Shown: positions 43,979 through 52,655, counted from the first letter of the stretch. The stretch is DNA of 64,000 nt from Mucilaginibacter pedocola (GCF_002013915.1 NZ_MBTF01000039.1:62001-126000), one strand, 5' to 3'. Notes: generated by a model not told the origin, from the letters alone. A program made the numbers and translations.

Positions 43979-44679
43979 AGCACCTAACTTATACTGCCTT
44001 TTTATTTTTACTGGCCCTTGCAAGCTGCGGCGGCAACAAAGGAGAAGAACCTACACCCGCGCCAAAAGCGCCTGTAGCTGCACAATTGGTTTTTCCGGCA
44101 CAAAACTCTACCTGTATATCCGGCGATATTACTTCGGCTACCCAAAGTACCGTTACACTAAAATGGAACGCGGCTGCCAATGCCGATAGCTATGCTATTG
44201 TAATTAAAAACCTGCTTACCAACGAAACCCAAACGCTTTCGGCAACGGCTGTGCAAGTGGCAGCCTCGCTTAAGCGTAATACCCCGTATTCGTGGTATGT
44301 TACATCAAAATCGGGTGTGGTAACCGGTACGGCAGATAGCGAAACCTGGAAATTTTATAACGCAGGGGAAGGCATTAGTGCATACGCCCCTTTCCCTGCC
44401 GACAACTTATTGCCCGGCAGTGGCGCATCGGTTACGGTACCCGCTTCCGGAAATATTACGCTAAGCTGGAAAGGCAGCGATACCGACAACGATATTGCCG
44501 GCTACGATGTTTATTTTGGCACAACAAACGCACCGGCGCTGCTAAAGGCGAATGTTTCAACAGAGAGTGTAACCGATGTTGCGGTAACCGCGGGTATAAA
44601 ATATTATTGGAAAGTGCTAACACGCGATAGCAAGGGTAATACATCAACATCGGGCCTGGTAGAATTTACTACCAAGTAA
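43975..44679 (+). CDS. Lipoprotein with fibronectin type III-like domains
   Basis: 234 residues beginning MKHLTYTAFLFLLALASCGGNKG, a lipobox with Cys18 and an acidic/charged tail (GEEPTP). Two beta-sandwich segments follow, each of the form VTLKWNAAANADSYAIVIKN...PYSWYVTSKSG and ITLSWKGSDTDNDIAGYDVYFG...KYYWKVLTRD. The start overlaps the stop of the giant T9SS protein (ATGA at 43975-43978), so the two are translationally coupled and probably act together at the cell surface. Confidence 0.88.
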   Translation: MKHLTYTAFLFLLALASCGGNKGEEPTPAPKAPVAAQLVFPAQNSTCISGDITSATQSTVTLKWNAAANADSYAIVIKNLLTNETQTLSATAVQVAASLKRNTPYSWYVTSKSGVVTGTADSETWKFYNAGEGISAYAPFPADNLLPGSGASVTVPASGNITLSWKGSDTDNDIAGYDVYFGTTNAPALLKANVSTESVTDVAVTAGIKYYWKVLTRDSKGNTSTSGLVEFTTK

Positions 44680-44692
44680 ATATAAAAGAGTA

Positions 44693-45253
44693 TTACTTAT
44701 TAAACTTCGTCATGGTCAACTCCGAGCCGATGGTGCAAAAGCTCTTCACCATCTCTATCGACCTGTCGATAAGTGCTGGCAACTCGGGTTGTTCCTCCTT
44801 GTCGAAACCGCTCAATACATAATCAACCTGGCGGCCTTTGGGGTAATTATCGCCAACACCAAAACGCAGGCGTGCATACACGTTATTGCCCAGGGTGGCT
44901 TCTATATGTCTTAAGCCATTGTGCCCGGCGGCGCTGCCTTTGGGTTTAAGGCGCAGGGTACCTAAGGGGAGGGCAATATCATCAACAATCACCAGCACAT
45001 TCTCCACGGGTATTTTCAGCTCCTTCATCCAATGGTTTAGGGCTTTGCCGCTCAGGTTCATGTAGGTGGTGGGCTTTATCAAATACAGCGTACGGCTTTT
45101 GTAATTCACCTCGGTATAATAGGCCAGGCGCATATTGTGGAATTTTGCACCTTCCTGCTTGGCATATTCATCCAAAACCATAAAGCCTATATTATGGCGT
45201 GTATCGGCGTACTCCGGCCCTATATTTCCTAAACCAACTATTAAGTATTTCAT
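44693..45253 (-). CDS. pth: Peptidyl-tRNA hydrolase
   Basis: Pth releases tRNA from prematurely dropped peptidyl-tRNA. The 186-residue protein has MKYLIVGLGNIGPEYADTRHNIGFM with the catalytic His in TRHNIGF, then KPTTYMNLSGKAL, VIVDDIALPLGTLRLKPKGSAAGHNGLRHIEATLG, RLRFGVG and VDYVLSGF. It is downstream of rplY, the usual Bacteroidota order, with a terminator-like hairpin in between. Confidence 0.96.
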   Translation of the reverse strand: MKYLIVGLGNIGPEYADTRHNIGFMVLDEYAKQEGAKFHNMRLAYYTEVNYKSRTLYLIKPTTYMNLSGKALNHWMKELKIPVENVLVIVDDIALPLGTLRLKPKGSAAGHNGLRHIEATLGNNVYARLRFGVGDNYPKGRQVDYVLSGFDKEEQPELPALIDRSIEMVKSFCTIGSELTMTKFNK

Positions 45254-45305
45254 GACGAGCGTGTGAGTGGTAAATGGTGAGTGGTGAATAGTTGTTTTTA
45301 TTTAT

Positions 45306-45340
45306 ACAAAAATAGCGATGGGTTTAAAACCCATCGCTAT
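45306..45340 (-). terminator. Terminator after rplY
   Basis: ATAGCGATGGGTTT and its complement pair over at least 12 bp around a short TTAA loop (45312-45340), followed on the minus strand by TTTTTG. It lies about 50 nt past the rplY stop. Confidence 0.8.
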
Positions 45341-45392
45341 CATTCTTTCATCGGTGGAATCACCTAATAATCGGTGAAATTCAAAAATCCAA

Positions 45393-45974
45393 TTACTTAC
45401 CTTTAGCAGCTTCTTGTTCTGCCTGGCGCAGTGCACGTGAGGTAGTTACCGATACAATGGTATCTTCCTGTGCATTGGTGATAGTAAGGTTAGGGAATTT
45501 GATCTCGTTAACTTTTACTGATTTACCAACTTCCAAAGCTTCGATGCTTACTTCGATGTTGTCTAAGTGGTCTTTAGGCAAAGCTTTAACGCGCAGTTTG
45601 CGCAGTTTCTGTACCAATTTACCACCCACTTTCACACCCGGAGAAGTACCTGTTAATTTTACAGGGATCTCGATAGTAACAGGTTTAGCAGCATCTAACT
45701 GTAAAAAGTCGATGTGGATAAGCTGTTCTGTCAATGGGTGGAACTGCATGTCTTTAATGATTGCTTGTGTAGTAACACCAGCAACAGTAATGTCGATGAA
45801 ATGGACAACGGGAGTGTAAACTACGTGCCTCAAATCAGCTGCGGACACCGAAAAGTGGGTCTGGGTAGAACCACCGTAAAGTACTGCAGGTACCAAGCCT
45901 TGGTAGCGCAGCTCTTTCGCGTCACGTTTCCCTACGTTCTCTCTTGGAGAACCGCTAATAGCAAATGATTTCAT
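45393..45974 (-). CDS. rplY: 50S ribosomal protein bL25 (CTC form)
   Basis: The long, general-stress (CTC-like) form of L25 that binds 5S rRNA. The 193-residue protein has the N-terminal L25 barrel (MKSFAISGSPRENVGKRDAKELRYQGLVPAVLYGG, HFIDITVAGVTTQAIIKDMQFHPLTEQLIHIDFLQL) and the C-terminal TL5-like domain (VKLTGTSPGVKVGGKLVQKLRKLRVKALPKDHLDNIEVSIEAL). Length and motifs are normal. It is 106 nt downstream of prs. Confidence 0.97.
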   Translation of the reverse strand: MKSFAISGSPRENVGKRDAKELRYQGLVPAVLYGGSTQTHFSVSAADLRHVVYTPVVHFIDITVAGVTTQAIIKDMQFHPLTEQLIHIDFLQLDAAKPVTIEIPVKLTGTSPGVKVGGKLVQKLRKLRVKALPKDHLDNIEVSIEALEVGKSVKVNEIKFPNLTITNAQEDTIVSVTTSRALRQAEQEAAKGK

Positions 45975-46032
45975 TTTATTATTTATTTGTTCAAAGCCAC
46001 ACCAACATGGTATGGATATTTTTATTCTCTTT

Positions 46033-46077
46033 CAATGCCTTCGGCTATGGACTATCGACCATAGACTATGGACTTCT
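46033..46077. repeat. Word-type repeat between prs and rplY
   Basis: GGCTATGGACTATCGACCATAG and ACTATGGACTTC reuse the vocabulary seen at 5175-5260 (words CCATAG, ATCGACC and ATGGAC). The palindrome is short here and is not mirrored over its full length. Confidence 0.55.
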
Positions 46078-46080
46078 AAA

Positions 46081-47025
46081 TTAATCTACCTTAAACAACT
46101 GGCTTATCGAGCCGTGTTCGTTTACGTTGCTTATCGCTTTCGCAAACAGGTCGGCAGTGCTCAATACCTTTATTTTCGGGCTTGAATGCTTCAACGGTAT
46201 GGTATCGGTTACTATAAGTTCTGTTAAGGCCGAAGCTTCTACAGTTTCGTAAGCCTTGCCCGATAGTACCGGGTGTGTACAAACCGCGCGAACGCTGCGT
46301 GCACCACGCTCCATAATTAAGCCGGCAGCTTTTGCAAGCGTGCCTGCCGTATCGCAAATATCATCTATCAGTACAATATCCTGGTCGGTTACATCACCAA
46401 TAATGGTCATGCTCTCAATCTCGTTGGCGCGTTTACGGCGTTTATCGCAAATTACCACCTCTGCGTTGAAGAACTTGGCAAAGCTGCGTGCCCTGTAGCT
46501 ACCACCCATATCAGGTGATGCTATGGTAAGCGCTTTTAAGCCAAGGCTTTTGATGTAAGGCACAAATATGATGCTGGCATCCAAATGATCTACCGGCACA
46601 TCAAAAAAGGCTTGTATCTGCGCAGCGTGCAGGTCCATAGTCATGATACGGTTTATGCCTGCTGCTACCAGCAGGTTGGCAACCAGTTTAGAGCCAATGG
46701 CCACACGTGGTTTATCTTTTCTGTCCTGCCTGGCCAAACCGAAGTAAGGTATAACCGCAATGATGTAGTGGGCAGATGCGCGGCGGGCTGCATCAATCAT
46801 CATCAGCAGTTCCATCAGGTTATCAGTAGGCTGGTGGGTGCTCTGTATCAAAAACACATCGCATCCGCGTACCGATTCGTTAAAGTGGGGTTGAAACTCG
46901 CCATCGCTGAAACGCGACAGCACCACGTCGCCAAGTTCCTGGCCATAAGATGCTGCAATGTTTTTAGAGAGTTCTTTTGAACCGGTTCCTGCAAATAGCT
47001 TAATGGTATTAAACTGTAATGGCAT
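46081..47025 (-). CDS. prs: Ribose-phosphate pyrophosphokinase
   Basis: Prs makes PRPP from ribose 5-phosphate and ATP for purine, pyrimidine, His and Trp synthesis. The 314-residue class I enzyme shows FAGTGSKELSKNIAASYG, FSDGEFQ, VFLIQSTHQPTDNLMELLMMIDAARRASA, the divalent-cation-binding DLHAAQIQAFFDVPVDHL, and the PRPP loop VLIDDICDTAGT. It precedes rplY and pth and follows tRNA-Gln on the minus strand. Confidence 0.97.
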   Translation of the reverse strand: MPLQFNTIKLFAGTGSKELSKNIAASYGQELGDVVLSRFSDGEFQPHFNESVRGCDVFLIQSTHQPTDNLMELLMMIDAARRASAHYIIAVIPYFGLARQDRKDKPRVAIGSKLVANLLVAAGINRIMTMDLHAAQIQAFFDVPVDHLDASIIFVPYIKSLGLKALTIASPDMGGSYRARSFAKFFNAEVVICDKRRKRANEIESMTIIGDVTDQDIVLIDDICDTAGTLAKAAGLIMERGARSVRAVCTHPVLSGKAYETVEASALTELIVTDTIPLKHSSPKIKVLSTADLFAKAISNVNEHGSISQLFKVD

Positions 47026-47030
47026 CTTTT

Positions 47031-47165
47031 GATTTTGGATGTCGGATGTTCGACTTGGGACGCCCCCTCCTCTGCACCCGGTAAACTTAGCAAGCTATAT
47101 AAACAACTTCGGATTCCTAACTTTCAATACGGCTGATCCGAAATTGAAAATCCGAAATCCGAATT
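47031..47165. repeat. Word-type inverted repeat between tRNA-Gln and prs
   Basis: GATTTTGGATGTCGGATG and TTCGACTTGGG on the left are answered by GATCCGAAATTGAAAATCC and GAAATCCGAA on the right. The vocabulary is that of 15764-15833 (GGATTTCGG, CCGAAATC). The arms are 60 nt apart. Confidence 0.7.
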
Positions 47166-47172
47166 TTTATTG

Positions 47173-47243
47173 TTGCCCGACCTGGATTCGAACCAAGACA
47201 AACGGTACCAAAAACCGTCGTACTACCATTATACTATCAGGCA
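47173..47243 (-). tRNA. tRNA-Gln (TTG anticodon)
   Basis: 71 nt: the acceptor TGCCTGA pairs with TCGGGCA (one T-G pair), the anticodon loop is TTTTGGT (anticodon TTG), and the T-loop is TGGTTCGAATCCA. The start of the gene (T1-A72) and the discriminator A fit the family. It has its own promoter at 47281-47310. Confidence 0.94.
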
Positions 47244-47280
47244 ATCTCCTGTGTCGCGTCATCCGCTCCGAAAAGGAATG

Positions 47281-47310
47281 CAAATATAGGACGATTTTTG
47301 GAAAGTCAAA
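47281..47310 (-). promoter_or_regulatory. Promoter of tRNA-Gln
   Basis: On the minus strand the -7 box TATATTTG (47281-47288) and a TTTG -33 box (47307-47310) are 18 nt apart. The leader begins GCATTCCTTTTCGGAGCGG, almost the same as the leader of the tRNA-tuf operon, and continues ACGCGAC as there. It ends at the tRNA 5' end within about 40 nt. Confidence 0.82.
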
Positions 47311-47457
47311 AGTAAAATGAAAAAAAGTATTTTTTATTGTAAACACCCCTCCTGCCATACGTTAAAAAGTGTTAATCATACCCCCATTTATCTTAAATAG
47401 CCCAATAATTTACTACTTTCGACACTTCAAAAACCTGTTTACGCAGCACCGTAAGTT

Positions 47458-50400
47458 ATGAACTATAACAAGTACAATAATATTTTTGGCTGGGCAGCCT
47501 TCGCTATAGCTGCCATTACTTACACTTTAACACTCGAACCAAGCACCAGTTTTTGGGATTGCGGCGAGTTTATTGCCTGTATTTACCGCCTGCAGGTGGC
47601 CCACCAACCCGGCGCACCGCTGTTTACCATCATTGGTAAAGTATTCTCGCTATTATCAATGGGCGACCGTAACAAGGTAGCTTACTTCACCAACCTGTCA
47701 TCGGCAGTGGCCAGTGCAGCAACCATTATGTTCTTGTTCTGGACTATTACGGCCTTAGCTAAAAAGATGCTGGTAAAAGCAGGCGAAGAAGTAAGCGCCA
47801 CCAACCTGATACTCATCATCGGTTCGGGTTTGGTTGGTTCGCTGGCTTATACTTTTTCGGATACATTCTGGTTCTCGGCGGTAGAGTCGGAAGTGTACGC
47901 GCAGTCATCGCTTTGTACCGCCATCGTTTTCTGGGCCATCCTGAAATGGGAAGCACATGCCGATGAGCCTCGTTCTGATAAATGGCTCATTTTTATAGCC
48001 TATGTAATGGGCCTCTCCATTGGTATACACCTGCTCAACTTGCTGGTTATACCTGCCATTGCGCTTATCATCTACTTTAAACGCGCCAAAAATGTTACTA
48101 CCCCGGGCACTATCTGGGCCTTTGTTTTAGGGGTAATAACTGTGGCTGCCATCCTGTGGGGTGTTATACAGTTCACCGTTAAAGGCGCAGCCTTCTCAGA
48201 TCTGTTTTTTGTGAACACACTGGGCATGAGCTTTAACAGCGGTGCCTTGGCCTTCTACTTGTTGGTAGCCGTTACGCTTGCTGCCGGTATTTACTACACC
48301 ATCAGCCAAAGCCAGGCTTTCATGATTATTGCTATAGTGGCATTTGTTGCTGCTTTAACCTTAAGTGCGGGCATTGCCGGTATTGTAGGTGCCGCAGTTG
48401 TGCTGGGCGTGCTGGAATACGTGATACATGTGCGCGAGAAACCGGTTGCCTTAAACCGAATACTTATTTGCGCAGTGTTCATCCTGTTCGGTTACAGCTC
48501 ATTCGTCATGATCGTTATCCGCGCTAAAGCAGGTACCAACTTAAATAACAGCGACCCGGAAGATGCCTTTGCCCTGAATAGCTACCTTAACCGCGACCAA
48601 TACGGCGAAACCCCGTTGCTTTACGGCGAGTTCTTCGATTCGAAAGTGGAAGACCAAACCGAAGGCGCTATACTTTACCGCCGCGGCACTGATAAATATG
48701 AACAAGCCGGCAGAAAGCTGATCACCAAATACGATCGCAACACGCTGTTCCCGCGCATGTTTAGCCAAAAGGCTAACCACCCCGAGTTCTATCGCGACTG
48801 GATGAAACTGGGCCCGCAAGATCAGCCTACCATGGCTACAAACCTGGGCTTTTTTGCTACCTGGCAGGTGAGCCAAATGTATACCCGCTACTTCCTGTGG
48901 AACTTTGCCGGCCGCGCTAATGACCTCGACGGGCAAAGCAATACCATCGACGGTAGCTGGTTAAGTGGCTTAAATTTCGGCAAAAACCTCCCTGCTTCGG
49001 TTACCGAAAGCAATTCGTATAACAGGTTATTCTTCCTGCCGCTTATTATTGGCGTGCTGGGCTTGATATACCACTTTAAACGCAACCAGCGCGATGCAGG
49101 TGTGGTGGTAGTACTGTTCTTCTTCACCGGTTTGGCCATTGTGCTTTACCTTAACCAGGACCCACTGCAACCACGCGAACGTGATTATGCTTATGCAGGT
49201 TCGTTCTACGCTTTTGCTATTTGGATAGGTTTAGGCGTGCTGATGATAGCCGAGTTCCTGAGTAAAAAACTGAACGCCAAAACAGGCGCTATTATAGCAA
49301 GCGTAGTTTGCTTACTGGCAGCACCGGTACTAATGGCCAACCAGGAATGGGACGACCACGACCGCTCTACCAAGCTTACCCCGCACGATATGGCGTATAA
49401 CTACCTCAACAGCTGTGCGCCAAATGCCATCTTATTCTGCTTTGCAGATAACGATACCTACCCGCTTTGGTATTTGCAGGAGGTAGAAGGCGTACGCCCG
49501 GATGTACGTATAGTAAACCTGAGCCTGCTGGGTACCGATTGGTACATCCGCCAGATGAAACAAAAAATGAACGACTCGGAGCCATTGCCTATCAGCATGA
49601 GCAACGACCAGTTTAAAGCAGGCGTGCGCGATGTTATTTATTATAACGATGCCAAAATACCGGGCGCTGCCGAATTGAAGGATGTTTTCTCGGTAATTAC
49701 TTCTGATGCACCTGATGCAAAGGTTACCTACGAGAACGGCGAAAGCGCAAACTACCTGCCTACCAAGAATTTTAAAATGACGATAGATTCTGCCGAGGTA
49801 ATTAAAAACAATGCGGTGCCGGCTTCTATGCGCAATCGTATTGCTACCGAGATGGACTTTACCTACCCCGGCCGTTATGTTACTAAAGATAACCTGGCCA
49901 TTATGGATATTTTGGTGCATAACAACTGGAAACGCCCTATCTATTATACGGTAACCGCCGGCAACGAAAACATGCTTGGCCTTGATAAATACATGTACAA
50001 CGAAGGCTTTTGCTACCGCCTGATGCCTTTAAAACCTGATACTACCGTGCAGCCGCTGGAAGCCAGCAACACACTGGTGATGTATAATAACGTGGTAAAC
50101 AAATTCAGGTACGGCCAAATGAAGACTGCCAAAAACCTGGATAATACATCAACTACCTTGTTCTATCCGGTTATTACGCGCATGTTCTCGAGCCTGGCCG
50201 ATGCCTTGGTAAAAGAAGGCCATACCGACTTAGCTAAAAACGCCCTGAAAAAATACCAGGACAACCTGCCGGAGAAGATACTTTCGCCGGAGTTGGCCAT
50301 ACGTAAATATTACCTGGCACAAAGCGCCTACGAAGTTGGCGATAGCGCGCTGGGCAACAAACTGGTGTCAACCGTTTACAACTACGTAACCGATCAGCTT

Positions 50401-50601
50401 AGCTTCAACTACACAGTTTACCAAAAAGACGATAGCCAGGTAGATAGTCGCGGCGTACAACTTTCGCTATCCTTACTAAACGGCTTAGAGGGCCTTACTA
50501 AAAACTACAATCAAAAAGCCTGGGCCGATAAAACTGCGGCACAGTTGAAAGATTATAGCGGCAAGTTTGGTGCCTTAATGAATCAGCCGCAGGGACAGTA
50601 A
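47458..50601 (+). CDS. DUF2723 polytopic membrane protein (GT117-like)
   Basis: 1047 residues with around a dozen membrane helices followed by a soluble C-terminal domain. The N-terminus has the family signature FGWAAFAIAAITYTLTLEPSTSFWDCGEFIACIYRLQVAHQPGAPLFTIIGK, in which an Asp in the first loop is likely catalytic, as in protein O-mannosyltransferase-like (GT-C) enzymes. Then follow FSDTFWFSAVESEVYAQSS and PRERDYAYAGSFYAFAIWIGLG. It is known only as DUF2723 / a GT117-like group in Bacteroidota, probably transferring a lipid-linked sugar to an exported acceptor. It is a single-gene transcript with two hairpins after the stop. Confidence 0.9.
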   Translation: MNYNKYNNIFGWAAFAIAAITYTLTLEPSTSFWDCGEFIACIYRLQVAHQPGAPLFTIIGKVFSLLSMGDRNKVAYFTNLSSAVASAATIMFLFWTITALAKKMLVKAGEEVSATNLILIIGSGLVGSLAYTFSDTFWFSAVESEVYAQSSLCTAIVFWAILKWEAHADEPRSDKWLIFIAYVMGLSIGIHLLNLLVIPAIALIIYFKRAKNVTTPGTIWAFVLGVITVAAILWGVIQFTVKGAAFSDLFFVNTLGMSFNSGALAFYLLVAVTLAAGIYYTISQSQAFMIIAIVAFVAALTLSAGIAGIVGAAVVLGVLEYVIHVREKPVALNRILICAVFILFGYSSFVMIVIRAKAGTNLNNSDPEDAFALNSYLNRDQYGETPLLYGEFFDSKVEDQTEGAILYRRGTDKYEQAGRKLITKYDRNTLFPRMFSQKANHPEFYRDWMKLGPQDQPTMATNLGFFATWQVSQMYTRYFLWNFAGRANDLDGQSNTIDGSWLSGLNFGKNLPASVTESNSYNRLFFLPLIIGVLGLIYHFKRNQRDAGVVVVLFFFTGLAIVLYLNQDPLQPRERDYAYAGSFYAFAIWIGLGVLMIAEFLSKKLNAKTGAIIASVVCLLAAPVLMANQEWDDHDRSTKLTPHDMAYNYLNSCAPNAILFCFADNDTYPLWYLQEVEGVRPDVRIVNLSLLGTDWYIRQMKQKMNDSEPLPISMSNDQFKAGVRDVIYYNDAKIPGAAELKDVFSVITSDAPDAKVTYENGESANYLPTKNFKMTIDSAEVIKNNAVPASMRNRIATEMDFTYPGRYVTKDNLAIMDILVHNNWKRPIYYTVTAGNENMLGLDKYMYNEGFCYRLMPLKPDTTVQPLEASNTLVMYNNVVNKFRYGQMKTAKNLDNTSTTLFYPVITRMFSSLADALVKEGHTDLAKNALKKYQDNLPEKILSPELAIRKYYLAQSAYEVGDSALGNKLVSTVYNYVTDQLSFNYTVYQKDDSQVDSRGVQLSLSLLNGLEGLTKNYNQKAWADKTAAQLKDYSGKFGALMNQPQGQ

Positions 50602-50614
50602 AACAGACCGTGCA

Positions 50615-50645
50615 GATTTGACAACTTTTAGAAAGTTGTCAAATC
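50615..50645 (+). other. Perfect 14-bp hairpin after the DUF2723 gene
   Basis: GATTTGACAACTTT (50615-50628) and its exact complement (50632-50645) enclose a 3-nt loop. It begins 13 nt past the stop and directly precedes the T-run terminator. It may be a stabiliser or a dispersed repeat. Confidence 0.7.
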
Positions 50646-50653
50646 TTATCAGA

Positions 50654-50678
50654 GCCTCGCCTAGCGCGAGGCTTTTTT
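50654..50678 (+). terminator. Rho-independent terminator of the DUF2723 gene
   Basis: GCCTCGC (50654-50660) and GCGAGGC (50666-50672) enclose a 5-nt loop and are followed by six T. A second, imperfect copy of the same motif is at 50886-50919. Confidence 0.85.
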
Positions 50679-50697
50679 GTTGCCCCCTCCTAACCGC

Positions 50698-50856
50698 TAT
50701 GTCATCTCGAACGAGCGGCGTAGGCTGCGTGCGCAGGGGCGAGGAGAGAACTTATACGAGCGATAGGCGGGCTTTGCATAGTTGCTTTGCATTGTACCAA
50801 AGATTTCTCTTCGCCCTCCCGCTCCCGCCTGCCCGCTGCTCATCGAAATGACATGG
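50698..50856. repeat. Dispersed ATGACAT-ended repeat, copy 1
   Basis: It starts ATGTCATCTCGAACGAGCGG and ends GCTGCTCATCGAAATGACAT, so the two ends are inverted. In the middle it contains GAGGAGAGAACTTATACGAG and AAAGATTTCTCTTCGCCC. Copies 2 and 3 are at 52391-52578 and 54688-54750. Its presence between two unrelated genes and its strong ends suggest a mobilised repeat. Confidence 0.85.
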
Positions 50857-50885
50857 ATCGTGGGCCAAATCTTTTCCCGCTATAC

Positions 50886-50919
50886 AAGCCTCGCATACCG
50901 CGGGGGCTTTTTTGTTGCG
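50886..50919 (+). repeat. Second copy of the GCCTCGC...TTTTTTGTTGC hairpin
   Basis: AAGCCTCGCATACCGCGGGG plus GCTTTTTTGTTGC resembles 50651-50684 in direct orientation. Two terminator-like copies 235 nt apart flank the ATGACAT repeat, as though the insertion included the terminator or split a duplicated one. Confidence 0.6.
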
Positions 50920-50975
50920 CGGCAGGGCGTAACAATACAGCAGCCCCCTCGTCTTAATGGTACAACAACTACCTG

Positions 50976-52361
50976 ATGAAGAAATACGCTGCCACCTCCC
51001 TACTGTTCGCTTGCCTGTTTATTACGGGCACATTGTTTGGGCAAAACAAAGCTGTTACCATCGATAGTATGATACAGCGCACTAACCGCCTCGGCTTGTT
51101 CAGCGGGAATATTTTAGTGGTTGATGGCGGCAAAGTGGTTTATAAAAAATGCATCGGGTACACCGATGCTGCTAAAACGGCACCCCTTACCGATAAATAC
51201 CGTTTCCATATCGGCTCCATAGCCAAAGAATTTAACGCAGTAGGCATTATGATGCTGCAGGAACAAGGCAAGTTAAGCCTTGATGATAAAGTATCTAAAT
51301 TCCTGCCCGAACTACCTGCATGGGCCGCCAAAGTGCGCATCAAAAACCTGCTGCAATACACCAGTGGCATACCCGATGTAAAATGGAAAACCGTAAAAGG
51401 CGATGCCGATAACATGGCCGACCTGATGAAACTTCAACAGCTGGATTTTGAACCGGGCAGCAAATACAATTACAATAACAACAACGTTTTTCTGCAGCGC
51501 CGCATCCTCGAAAAGTTAAGCGGCATGCCCTTCAATAAGTTTGTGGAAGAAAAATTGTTAGCACCCGCAGGTATGAAAACCGCCATTGTTGACCCGGACG
51601 ATAACACGCCGCTAATGGCAAAATCCTACACCAACGAAGGTAAGCAAGGCTCGTTGGTGTACCCTATAACCGGTTGGGTAGCCGTAACGTTGGAAGACTT
51701 TTATAAATGGGAACAGGCGCTGGAGAATTTCAAACTCATCAGCCCCGCATCAACGCAGGTTTTGGTTACCCCTTTTGCGCCCGGCAGGCAGTGTGGTTTG
51801 GGTGGCGGTACCATGGAAGGCGGTAAGCTGGTTTTCCATAAGCACGACGGTGTAAGCCTCAATTACCAGGCACTGTTAGTAGGTAACTCTTCCAAAGCCC
51901 GCACAGTCATTCTCATGACCAATAACAAGCAAAACAGCGTTTTCGATATTGATGCTGCCATCGAAAACATCCTCGACGGTAAACCTTACAGCCAGCCCAA
52001 ACGCTCTATTTTGGCCGATTTCCAGAAACAACTCGATACCCTGAGCGGCGAAAAAGTGCTTTCCTTTTACCATAACCTAAAAGCTACCAAACCGCAGCTA
52101 TACGCATTTGATAACGAAAGCACACTTAACGAAATTGGCTACTCGCTTATGGGCGATAAAAACATAGATGCAGCAATAGTGGTTTTCGAATATAACATCA
52201 CCTTATTCCCCAACTCCGGCAATGTATACGATAGCCTGGGCGAGGCCTATTACAACAAAGGCGACAAAGCAAAGGCACTATTAAACTACAAACGCTCACT
52301 GCAACTCGATCCAACCAACGGCGGCGCGAAAACGGTTATTGAGGAGTTGGAGAAGAAGTAG
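50976..52361 (+). CDS. Secreted serine hydrolase (beta-lactamase fold) with TPR tail
   Basis: 461 residues with a signal peptide (MKKYAATSLLFACLFITGTLFGQ). It has the beta-lactamase class C/ PBP4-like signatures: SIAK at residues 81-84 (nucleophile Ser81 and Lys84) and the second motif YNN near residue 166, plus an HKHDG triad region in place of KTG. The N-terminal domain is the catalytic fold (LFSGNILVVDGGKVVYKKCIGY). The last 70 residues form a TPR-like pair (LFPNSGNVYDSLGEAYYNKGDKAKALLNYKRSLQLDP). The substrate is unknown; beta-lactamase activity cannot be inferred. Confidence 0.9.
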   Translation: MKKYAATSLLFACLFITGTLFGQNKAVTIDSMIQRTNRLGLFSGNILVVDGGKVVYKKCIGYTDAAKTAPLTDKYRFHIGSIAKEFNAVGIMMLQEQGKLSLDDKVSKFLPELPAWAAKVRIKNLLQYTSGIPDVKWKTVKGDADNMADLMKLQQLDFEPGSKYNYNNNNVFLQRRILEKLSGMPFNKFVEEKLLAPAGMKTAIVDPDDNTPLMAKSYTNEGKQGSLVYPITGWVAVTLEDFYKWEQALENFKLISPASTQVLVTPFAPGRQCGLGGGTMEGGKLVFHKHDGVSLNYQALLVGNSSKARTVILMTNNKQNSVFDIDAAIENILDGKPYSQPKRSILADFQKQLDTLSGEKVLSFYHNLKATKPQLYAFDNESTLNEIGYSLMGDKNIDAAIVVFEYNITLFPNSGNVYDSLGEAYYNKGDKAKALLNYKRSLQLDPTNGGAKTVIEELEKK

Positions 52362-52390
52362 AAGAAAGCACAACTCCCTACCCTAACCAC

Positions 52391-52578
52391 GATGCCATCT
52401 CGAACGAGCGGCGCGGTCATCGTACAAGGGGGCGGGGAGAGAACTTATACGAGCGACAGGCAGACTTTGCATGACCGCTTTGCGTTGTTGCTTTGCGTTG
52501 TTGCTTTGCGTTGTACCGAAGATTTCTCACCCACTCGCACCCATTGCCAGCGCTTCAGGGTTCGAAATGACATCGGGG
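52391..52578. repeat. Dispersed ATGACAT-ended repeat, copy 2
   Basis: It starts GATGCCATCTCGAACGAGCGG and contains GGGAGAGAACTTATACGAGCG, close to copy 1, and ends GGGTTCGAAATGACATCGGG. In the middle a 13-nt unit (CTTTGCGTTGTTG) is repeated three times. The copy lies between the serine hydrolase and accA. Confidence 0.82.
52478..52514. repeat. Tandem 13-nt repeat inside dispersed repeat copy 2
   Basis: CTTTGCGTTGTTG occurs as two complete units and one nearly complete third, 52478-52514. It is absent from copy 1, which has TTGCTTTGCATTG once, so it is a local slippage expansion. Confidence 0.85.
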
Positions 52579-52589
52579 AGGTTGTCAAA

Positions 52590-52613
52590 CAAAAAAGCAG
52601 CCTCACGGCTGCT
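52590..52613 (-). terminator. Terminator of accA
   Basis: AGCAGCC (52596-52602) and GGCTGCT (52607-52613) form a 7-bp stem with a 4-nt loop; on the minus strand it is followed by TTTTTTG. It lies about 40 nt past the accA stop. Confidence 0.85.
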
Positions 52614-52655
52614 CTTCTATCTTGATTCTTGTCTCTTAACTCTTGATTCTAAAAT

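Noticed and set aside
52478..52514. Possible CRISPR-like array of 13-nt units
   Set aside because: There are no spacers and the units are adjacent; it is a simple tandem expansion inside a dispersed repeat.
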